Shown here in pieces: positions 34,045 to 40,504 of a stretch of DNA of 44,306 bases. Each line of letters opens with the position of its first letter. Positions within the stretch are counted from its first letter, which is position 1. This stretch comes from a virus, in the IMG/VR virus record IMGVR_UViG_3300036768_001349, positions 1 through 44,306 of that record; one strand, written 5' to 3'. Both the position numbers and the translations under genes were made by a program. The notes under the pieces were generated by a model. That model was not told the DNA's origin. It did not search any database and worked only from the letters and a program-made list of their open reading frames with translations.

Positions 34045-34816
34045 TTGCTTCTCTCCGGCGACGAAGCTCCTCCCGAATTTTCCCGAAGGCGACATGCGCA
34101 AAGCGGCCCGCTTTGGCCGCATCGATGCCGCCTTCGTATGTGTGCTTTGAGAACCACTCGCCTGCGAACTCCTTGATGATCCGCGATGCCTCCCGACAAT
34201 GGAGATCGAGCGCTCCCTCGAAATCGCGATGTTGCCGAATAGTACGGAAGCGGCCGTTGACGCCAACGTGCTGCGATAGCTCGCGGCTGAGGAAGTAATT
34301 GAGCTGGCGCCGAGAGAGGCGTGCGAAGAAGTCGCGCGCCAGCACAGAGAATTGCTTCACTGTGCCGAGACCACCAAGAGCCTCTCTCGTTTTATCAGCT
34401 GTCGCTCCAAACAGGTCTGGCAGTTCACGCCCGGCTACAGCATTCAGACTTTCGGCGGCCGAAAGCTGTGCCATTTCGCCGAGATCTGTCCGGCCGCCGC
34501 GGCTCGCCACCTGACGATCGACAGCCTCCGTCATGGCGGTAACGACCTCAATCAGCGTGGGGCGATCGCTGACCTGTAGTCCGAGCTTCTTCAGTTCTGT
34601 GGAGAAATCCTCCTGTTTGGCGGCAATGGGAATTTGGGTAAGTAGCCACACCGCATGTTTGACCGCGGGATCGTTACTGGCGTCGATCATTTGACTTTCC
34701 GCGGCGATCGATGTCGCAGCCGCGACGTCCTGGACGTCAGCACCGCCGCTGATCAGGTCGACAACCTGCCGCCACTTCCGTGAACTCGAGAGCCTGCCGA
34801 GGCGCTGATGACCCAT
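34037..34816 (-). CDS. Partner of the QueC-like protein, N-terminal Gly (Qat-like module)
   Basis: This 259-aa protein starts at ATG 34816 (MGHQRLGRLSSSRKW); the longer ORF adds 11 unconvincing residues. It is mainly helical (QVVDLISGGADVQDVAAATSIAAE, HAVWLLTQIPIAAKQEDF, ADKTREALGGLGTVKQFSVLARDFFARLSRRQLNYFLSRELSQHVG, FAHVAFGKIREELRRRREANA). No enzymatic motif was recognised. It is the first gene of a two-gene operon with the QueC-like ATPase. If Met is removed the N-terminus is Gly, the type of end reported to be modified by QueC-like defence enzymes. That role is inferred. Confidence 0.7.
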   Translation of the reverse strand: MGHQRLGRLSSSRKWRQVVDLISGGADVQDVAAATSIAAESQMIDASNDPAVKHAVWLLTQIPIAAKQEDFSTELKKLGLQVSDRPTLIEVVTAMTEAVDRQVASRGGRTDLGEMAQLSAAESLNAVAGRELPDLFGATADKTREALGGLGTVKQFSVLARDFFARLSRRQLNYFLSRELSQHVGVNGRFRTIRQHRDFEGALDLHCREASRIIKEFAGEWFSKHTYEGGIDAAKAGRFAHVAFGKIREELRRRREANA

Positions 34817-35082
34817 GCAAATACTCTTGGCCCAACATGGGTTGAACAAGCGAGATCAGTGACGGCAATAAGGATGACTCGCCTAAGTCAGCACTCGCGT
34901 TACTCGCGTTCCCAGAGGACCCGAAAAACTCCACACGACACCGCCGTGCGGATTAAGGGTCCGCAGGCATGGTTGAAGATGCCAAAGATTGACAACTAAA
35001 GCGAATCTTAGGTGCGAGCGGACGCTTTTTGGGCGTACTTCGCAGCCTTCGGCTCACGTGCGCGCTTGACGGCGTTCTTATT

Positions 35083-35292
35083 ATGTTCTCCTATGGCTGG
35101 ATGTTCGAGGATCTGCCTTTCCGAGGCGAACTCTGGGACGATGGTTGGATCAAGCGGCTTGAAACGCTAGCTACTGCGGGAGACTTCCTTACAGCAAAGG
35201 CCGCCTTCGAGGCCGCGGTGCAGCGCCGGCCAAGCGAAGCAATCCTGCTTTGCGATCGAGCGCGGATTGTGATGCGCAGCAAGGAATCATGA
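35083..35292 (+). CDS. Conserved hypothetical small protein
   Basis: This ~69-aa protein from ATG 35083 (MFSYGWMFEDLPFRGELWDDGWIKRLETLATAGDF) continues AKAAFEAAVQRRPSEAILL, a TPR-like helix pair. I recall similar short proteins in Rhizobiales and sphingomonads, without function. A longer start at 35029 is open but less likely. It lies in the otherwise empty stretch between the divergent QueC-like and Hsp70 operons. The 266 bp before it and 204 bp after it show no other convincing gene. Confidence 0.5.
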   Translation: MFSYGWMFEDLPFRGELWDDGWIKRLETLATAGDFLTAKAAFEAAVQRRPSEAILLCDRARIVMRSKES

Positions 35293-35496
35293 TGCTTATG
35301 AGGCCAAGAGGGACGCTGGAAACGGTGGAACCCAGCGGTTACTATACTGTGGGTTGAGGGAGTTCAGGTCGCGTCAGTTTTGAGAGAGGGGAGTTTTGCC
35401 CAATCCGGTTTGCGAAAGGGCTGCGTACGCAGTGCACTTGCCGGTGCGGTTTGACCGTGCCAGTCGCGTGCCGGCCTCGATGGGGAGGCTGCGCGC

Positions 35497-35874
35497 ATGA
35501 ACCAGGACGACTGCCCTTCTCCCGATCAAGTCGAAAAGGCCCTGATCGACATCGCGATCGAGGGCTGGCGTTTCGCGCGCCTGTTCCAGCGCGTGATCGG
35601 CAAGCTCGATGCCGGGGAAGCGAACCGGTATGTCAACCAGCTGCGCTACTTTCAGAAGAAGCTCGATGAAAGCCTTGAGGCAGCGGGCCTGCGGCTTGTG
35701 AATGTCGAGGGGCAGGCGTTCGATCCGGGGATGGCAGCTGCCGCGCTCAATCTCGGCGACTTCGGCCCCGATGACGCGCTCGAAGTCGAGCAGATGGTCG
35801 AGCCGATCATCGTGGGGCCCGCGGGCCTACGAAAGGAAGGCACGGTGATGTTGCGGAGGGCGGCGCGCCCATGA
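35497..35874 (+). CDS. GrpE-like protein (putative nucleotide exchange factor)
   Basis: This is a 125-aa protein. The first ~60 residues are helical (EKALIDIAIEGWRFARLFQRVIGKLD, QLRYFQKKLDESLEAAG). The rest resembles the GrpE beta-wing: GLRLVNVEGQAFDPGMAAAAL, a D-rich turn, LEVEQMVEPIIV and GTVMLRRA, against the GrpE FDP-x-x-H-A and R-A-x-V-x-V patterns. The His after FDP is missing and the long N-terminal coiled coil is very short. Its stop overlaps the Hsp70 start (ATGA), so it is made with its likely partner. GGGGAGG precedes the ATG. The assignment is by pattern and context. Confidence 0.65.
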   Translation: MNQDDCPSPDQVEKALIDIAIEGWRFARLFQRVIGKLDAGEANRYVNQLRYFQKKLDESLEAAGLRLVNVEGQAFDPGMAAAALNLGDFGPDDALEVEQMVEPIIVGPAGLRKEGTVMLRRAARP

Positions 35875-38360
35875 ATTTCGTCGGCATTGATCTCGGAACC
35901 ACGAACAGCGCCATCTGCTCGTACGACGGTGAGACCGTGCATCTATACAAAAGTCCCGAGCAGCACGATGTCACGCCCTCGGCGATCTTTATCGACAGGC
36001 GCGGCAACCGGTATGTCGGGTCGCGGGCGTACAATAATGCCGCGCGCAATCCCGACAATGCGGCGGTTCTGTTCAAGCGGCTGATGGGTACCAGTACGCC
36101 CATCAAGTTACCCGCCGTCAACTTGACCGTCACGCCCGAGCAATGCTCCGCCGAAATCCTCCGGGTGCTGTTTGGATATCTCCCCGAAGATATTCGGAGC
36201 GATGAGAATACGGGCACGGTTATTACCGTGCCCGCAGCGTTCAATCAGATGCAGAAGGACTCGACGATGGCGGCCGCCGAGGCGGCGAATATCGGGCGGG
36301 TGGCGCTGATGCAGGAGCCGGTCGCGGCGGTGATGAGCGTCATGCGCCGGCGCAATCAGGACGGCGTGTTTGTCATCTACGATCTTGGCGGCGGAACGCT
36401 CGACATTGCCGTCGCAGAAAGCATTGCCGGACGCGTGAATTTACTCGCGCACGGGGGTATCGCCATGTGTGGCGGCCGCGACTTCGACCGCGCGCTCTAC
36501 GATAGCGTAGTGAGGCCGTGGCTGGCCGAGCATTTCAGCCTGCCCGATGATTTGAGCGCGAACGACCAGTTCAAGCCGCTGCACCGGCTGGCGGTTTGGG
36601 CGGCGGAAAAGGCGAAGATCCAGCTCTCGCAGAGCGAGGACGCGGTGATCAGCCTGCCAGAGACGGAACTGAATGTCCGCGACCGCTCCGGCGCGGAAGT
36701 CTATCTAGACATTCCCATCGACCGGGCTGGCTTTGATGCGCTGATCGCGCCGCGGATCGAGGAGTCGATCGCGGCAGCGCGCGAGACTCTGGAGAAGGCC
36801 GGGATGCGCCCGGACGATGTCGAGCGGGTCGTGTTCGTCGGGGGGCCGACGCATTACAAGCCGCTGCGGGACAAGGTTGCTTTTGAACTTGGCATCGCGC
36901 CGTCAACAGATGTCAATCCGATGACCGCAGTCGCGGAAGGCGCGGCGGTGTTTGCCGAGTCGATCGACTGGAGCTCGAAAAGCCGCGGCCGTAAAAGCGC
37001 GAAGGGCGCGCTCAGCCCGAGCGGCGCCCTGCCGCTCTCGTTCCACTATATCGCCCGCACGCCCGATACCCGCGCGAAGCTCGTGGTGAAGGTCGAGGGT
37101 CCGGCGGCGGGCAGCGTGGAATTCCAGGTGGAGTGCCTCGGCACAGGCTGGTCGTCGGGACGCCTTGCGCTCAGGGACGGCGTAACGCTGGACCTGCCAT
37201 TGGCCAAGCCTGGCGAGAATGTCTTCAAGGTCTGGGTGTTCGACGCAAAGGGCGGGCCGGTATGGCTTGGCAACGATAAAATCGTCATTTCGAGAACGGC
37301 GGCCAGCGTCGATGCGATCCCTGCCTCCCACTCCATCGCCATTGAGGCGCGCGAGCGCGTTGGCGGCCGCCTCGTCCCGGTTTACCTCGTGCGGGAAGGC
37401 GATCAGCTGCCCAAGAAGGGCAGCCTGAAGTTCAAGGCGGAAGAATCCCTGAAAGCCGGAAGCCCCGGCGCGCTCCGGTTCAAACTCTGGGAGGGAGCTA
37501 TTGAGGACCCCCTGCATGATAATCTGTTTATCGGGGATTTGCTGATCAGGGGCACCGATTTCGACCAGGGTGTTATCGCCGCCGGCGCGGATTTGCTCTG
37601 CGCTTATGAGGTTCTCGACTCGGGAAACATCATCATTGAGGTATCCGTGCCCTCGATCGGAGGCACGTTTCGGGGCGGCAATTTCTACTCGCGGCAGGAA
37701 GGCCAGACCGATTACACCAACGCGGCGAAGCTGCTCGAAGAGGAATCGCAGCAGGCGGAATCGCGGCTGGATGAGATGGCCGCGAAGATCGACGACGAAC
37801 AGCTGGACCGGGCGCGCGACAAGCTGGATAGCGCGAGAGCGGGGATGGCCAGCGAAAGCGATCCGGAAACCGCCAAGCAGGCAAGAGGCGATTTGCAGGA
37901 GGCCAAGAAGCTGATGGCTGCCGCCCGCAAGCGGCACCTGAAAGTCATGCGGCAACTGGAACTTGACCGGGTGACCGAGTTTTTCGACAACGCCGTCCGG
38001 GAGCATGCGCGCCCGTCGGAGATTTCGACCTTCGAGAACCTCGTGCGGACGGCGCAGCGGAAGATCGATAGTGCGACGAGCGATTTCGAATCCTACCTTG
38101 ATGAATTGCGCGGCAAAGTGTTCGGGATTCTTGTCCGTCAGGACTGGTTTGTCGTCGCGCGGTTCAAGCACCTCGCGGAAAATGCCTATCTGTTTCCCGA
38201 TGCGGAAGAACATGCTGAATGGGTGCGAAACGGCATGGAGGCGCTGCGGGCCGACAATATCGACAAACTGCGCGAGGTCGTGGCGCATCTTGAACAATGC
38301 CGGATCGGGTCAAGCACGGAGGACGATATGCTTGCCGCCGCGAATATCGTGCGGGGCTGA
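35871..38360 (+). CDS. Divergent Hsp70 (DnaK-like) chaperone
   Basis: This 829-aa protein is longer than DnaK (~640). The actin-like ATPase domain is intact: GIDLGTTNS (5-13), VPAAFNQMQ, YDLGGGTLDIAV (DLGGGT at 171-176) and VVFVGGPTHYKPLRDKV (from 320). After ~residue 390 it departs from DnaK: a beta-rich region (SIAIEARERVGGRLVPVYLVREGDQLPKKG) and a long helical/coiled-coil tail from ~615 (LLEEESQQAESRLDEMAAKID, RARDKLDSARAGM). It lacks the usual EEVD-like or DnaK tail. It should be an ATP-driven chaperone, cytoplasmic, for specialised clients. It is the second gene of a five-gene coupled operon. Confidence 0.93.
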   Translation: MNFVGIDLGTTNSAICSYDGETVHLYKSPEQHDVTPSAIFIDRRGNRYVGSRAYNNAARNPDNAAVLFKRLMGTSTPIKLPAVNLTVTPEQCSAEILRVLFGYLPEDIRSDENTGTVITVPAAFNQMQKDSTMAAAEAANIGRVALMQEPVAAVMSVMRRRNQDGVFVIYDLGGGTLDIAVAESIAGRVNLLAHGGIAMCGGRDFDRALYDSVVRPWLAEHFSLPDDLSANDQFKPLHRLAVWAAEKAKIQLSQSEDAVISLPETELNVRDRSGAEVYLDIPIDRAGFDALIAPRIEESIAAARETLEKAGMRPDDVERVVFVGGPTHYKPLRDKVAFELGIAPSTDVNPMTAVAEGAAVFAESIDWSSKSRGRKSAKGALSPSGALPLSFHYIARTPDTRAKLVVKVEGPAAGSVEFQVECLGTGWSSGRLALRDGVTLDLPLAKPGENVFKVWVFDAKGGPVWLGNDKIVISRTAASVDAIPASHSIAIEARERVGGRLVPVYLVREGDQLPKKGSLKFKAEESLKAGSPGALRFKLWEGAIEDPLHDNLFIGDLLIRGTDFDQGVIAAGADLLCAYEVLDSGNIIIEVSVPSIGGTFRGGNFYSRQEGQTDYTNAAKLLEEESQQAESRLDEMAAKIDDEQLDRARDKLDSARAGMASESDPETAKQARGDLQEAKKLMAAARKRHLKVMRQLELDRVTEFFDNAVREHARPSEISTFENLVRTAQRKIDSATSDFESYLDELRGKVFGILVRQDWFVVARFKHLAENAYLFPDAEEHAEWVRNGMEALRADNIDKLREVVAHLEQCRIGSSTEDDMLAAANIVRG

Positions 38361-38363
38361 TCG

Positions 38364-39782
38364 ATGGCGCTTGAGGGGTGGCTGCCGATCGGACACAAGC
38401 TATCGGACGGGTTGATTTCGAAGATCGCCCTGTTCGAGGGGCCGCATTGGCAGATCCTCGAAACGGACGGCCGCGGGCGCGTCCTGATCGTCGATGACGG
38501 CCTCGCGGCCCGGTGGATCGGTACGGGGCTGATCGACGCAGCGCAGCTTGCCCCGCTGGCCTTTGGCAAGAGGACGCTTCGCTTCCTGTCCTCGGGTCCG
38601 GGCCAGGACCTGTGCCCGGTATCCGAAGCGGAATCGTTCGGCACGAAAAGCGACGCTCTGGCTTTTGCTGCCGCTCTCAGCGCCACGCGCGCCATTGACA
38701 AGGATACGCCGCTTCAAGATGCGATTTATGTCGAGAGAATCAGCAGGCTCCTGCCGACCTACAGCATCAGCTCCCGGGCCGACGATGCGCTAGTGCTTGG
38801 GTACTGGCTGACGGGCGGCGCCAATGTGTCGGCGCGATCGTTCCGGCGCCTGCGCCAGATGGCCGGTTTTCTCAGCGTATCCGACCTGAAGGATGTTGTT
38901 GCCGCCGCGCGAATTGAGATAGCCGAGGGCACGGGCGCCATGTCCCGCCCCGCGACGCAAGAAAAATCGGCGGGCAGGGTTCGCGCGAAAGAAGGGGACG
39001 GCATGGCCGGGGCTCGAAGATTCGCGCTGCCCGGCCGCCCGGAGCTGGAATCGTTCTTCAACGAACACGTCATCGACATCATCGAGAACAGCGAGCGGTA
39101 CAAGGCGCTCGGGATCGGGTTCCCCGGCGCTGTCGTGCTTCACGGGCCGCCGGGCTGCGGCAAGACATTTGCGGTAGAGCGCCTGATCGAGTTTCTCGGA
39201 TGGCCGAGCTTTGAGATCGATGCGTCGAGCGTCGCGAGCCCGTACATCCACGAAACCAGCCGGAAGGTTGCCGAAGTCTTCGACAAGGCGATGGAAAGCG
39301 CGCCGTCGGTGCTTGTGATCGACGAGATGGAAGGATTTTTGGCGGAGCGCGCCCTCGATTCGGGCCAATACCGTGTTGAGGAGGTCGGGGAATTCCTGCG
39401 CCGCATCCCCGAGGCAACGAAGAACGAAGTCCTGATCGTCGCGATGACGAACAGGATCGATATGATCGACCCCGCGATTCTGCGCCGGGGGCGGTTTGAT
39501 CATATCATCAAGGTCGGTCACGCCAGCGAAACTGAAATCCGGTCCTTGCTGGACAAGCTGCTTTCGGAGATCCCGAAGGAAAGCGATGTCGATGCCGCCC
39601 CGATGGCAAAGAGGCTGGCTGGCAGGCCCCTTTCAGATGTCGCCTTTGTGGTGCGCGAAGGGGCGCGGCTCTCGGCGCGGGCGGGGCGCGAGAAGCTGGA
39701 TCAAGAAAGCTTGCTCAAGGCGCTGTCGGCGACGGCGGCGCGCGGCGGGGAAGACGATCATCGGCGCATCGGCTTTGTATGA
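38364..39782 (+). CDS. AAA+ ATPase (p97/FtsH-like module) of the Hsp70 operon
   Basis: This is a 472-aa protein. The N-terminal ~225 residues are unfamiliar (MALEGWLPIGHKLSDGLISKIALFEG, YSISSRADDALVLGYWLTGGANVSARSFRRLRQMAGFLS). The C-terminal part is a classical AAA+ module: HGPPGCGKT (K267), VLVIDEMEGF (D320-E321), sensor-1 VAMTNRIDMID and arginine-finger RRGRFD (374-379), followed by a helical lid. Similar modules unfold or remodel proteins. It starts 4 bp after the Hsp70 stop and overlaps the next gene (ATGA). The N-domain, resembling substrate-binding extensions, may link it to the Hsp70. Confidence 0.92.
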   Translation: MALEGWLPIGHKLSDGLISKIALFEGPHWQILETDGRGRVLIVDDGLAARWIGTGLIDAAQLAPLAFGKRTLRFLSSGPGQDLCPVSEAESFGTKSDALAFAAALSATRAIDKDTPLQDAIYVERISRLLPTYSISSRADDALVLGYWLTGGANVSARSFRRLRQMAGFLSVSDLKDVVAAARIEIAEGTGAMSRPATQEKSAGRVRAKEGDGMAGARRFALPGRPELESFFNEHVIDIIENSERYKALGIGFPGAVVLHGPPGCGKTFAVERLIEFLGWPSFEIDASSVASPYIHETSRKVAEVFDKAMESAPSVLVIDEMEGFLAERALDSGQYRVEEVGEFLRRIPEATKNEVLIVAMTNRIDMIDPAILRRGRFDHIIKVGHASETEIRSLLDKLLSEIPKESDVDAAPMAKRLAGRPLSDVAFVVREGARLSARAGREKLDQESLLKALSATAARGGEDDHRRIGFV

Positions 39783-40504
39783 GGCGGGCGGTGGTATCGG
39801 ACGAGGCGCAAGAGGGAAAGCAGCCCGGCAAGGGATTTGCGGGGCTCGACTCCATGCTCTCGGACGTGGACGGGGCGGCCCGCAAGGTCGAAACGGAAAG
39901 CGCCGCCCGCGCCGCGGGGAACGCTGCGCCGTCACAGGAAAGCGCTGCCCAGCCAGGGCCTGCGCAGCGGACGCGGCAGCGCCCCGTGGCGTCGGAGCCG
40001 GGTCACGCGGAACCGGCTGCCCCGCCGCAGCGGGGACCATCGGGGCGGGTCGCACGCGACCCCGGTGCGGGGGTCAGATGGCTTAAGTGGGGCGGCGCCG
40101 CGCTCGTGCTTTACCTGCTCTGGCTCGGGTCGTCCTCGGACAAGCCGTCCTCGCGCCGGTATGACCCGCCGCCAGCCACAACTGGCATCGATTTTTCATC
40201 GCAAGCGGCGCTCACCGAGGAAAAGCCGCCCGTGGGCACCGACCGTGTCTTGACGACAGCGCAGCTCCGGTACTGCGTATCCGAAAAAATTCGCGTTGAG
40301 GCGGCGAACAAGGCGCTCAATGTCTATGTGTCGTCGGACGTGGACCGGTTCAACGCGATGGTCGATGATTACAACAGTCGCTGCGGTTCGTTCCGGTACC
40401 GGCGCGGCGCTCTGGAGAGCACGCAAAGAGACGTAGAGCGCAGCCGCTTCTTACTGGAAGTCGAAGGGCGCGCGCGCCTGTCTCAGACTCTGGGGGGCCG
40501 ATGA
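39779..40504 (+). CDS. Single-pass membrane protein of the Hsp70 operon
   Basis: This is a 241-aa protein. Residues 1-100 are disordered (A, P, Q, R-rich); one TM helix lies at about 101-120 (WLKWGGAALVLYLLWLGSSS). The C-terminal part (LTTAQLRYCVSEKIRVEAANKALN, VDRFNAMVDDYNSRCGSFRYRRGALESTQRDVERSR) is a conserved motif I have seen in other membrane-anchored hypothetical proteins. The two Cys may form a disulfide if this side is periplasmic. It overlaps both neighbours as ATGA. It could anchor the chaperone complex at the membrane. The function is unknown. Confidence 0.72.
   Translation: MRRAVVSDEAQEGKQPGKGFAGLDSMLSDVDGAARKVETESAARAAGNAAPSQESAAQPGPAQRTRQRPVASEPGHAEPAAPPQRGPSGRVARDPGAGVRWLKWGGAALVLYLLWLGSSSDKPSSRRYDPPPATTGIDFSSQAALTEEKPPVGTDRVLTTAQLRYCVSEKIRVEAANKALNVYVSSDVDRFNAMVDDYNSRCGSFRYRRGALESTQRDVERSRFLLEVEGRARLSQTLGGR

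Noticed and set aside
32101-34816. Housekeeping queuosine biosynthesis (queC) or the Dpd DNA-modification cluster
   Set aside because: The protein is nearly three times the length of QueC, and no queD, queE, folE or dpdA-like gene is present nearby.
35341-35352. TATACT as a -10 box for the Hsp70 operon
   Set aside because: No acceptable -35 element at 16-18 bp spacing was found, so no promoter was called.
35451-35480. TTGACC as a -35 box before the GrpE-like gene
   Set aside because: No -10-like sequence follows at proper spacing.
36903-38297. 464-aa minus-strand ORF antisense to the Hsp70 gene
   Set aside because: It lies wholly opposite a conserved Hsp70 and has no recognisable domain, so it is a high-GC shadow.
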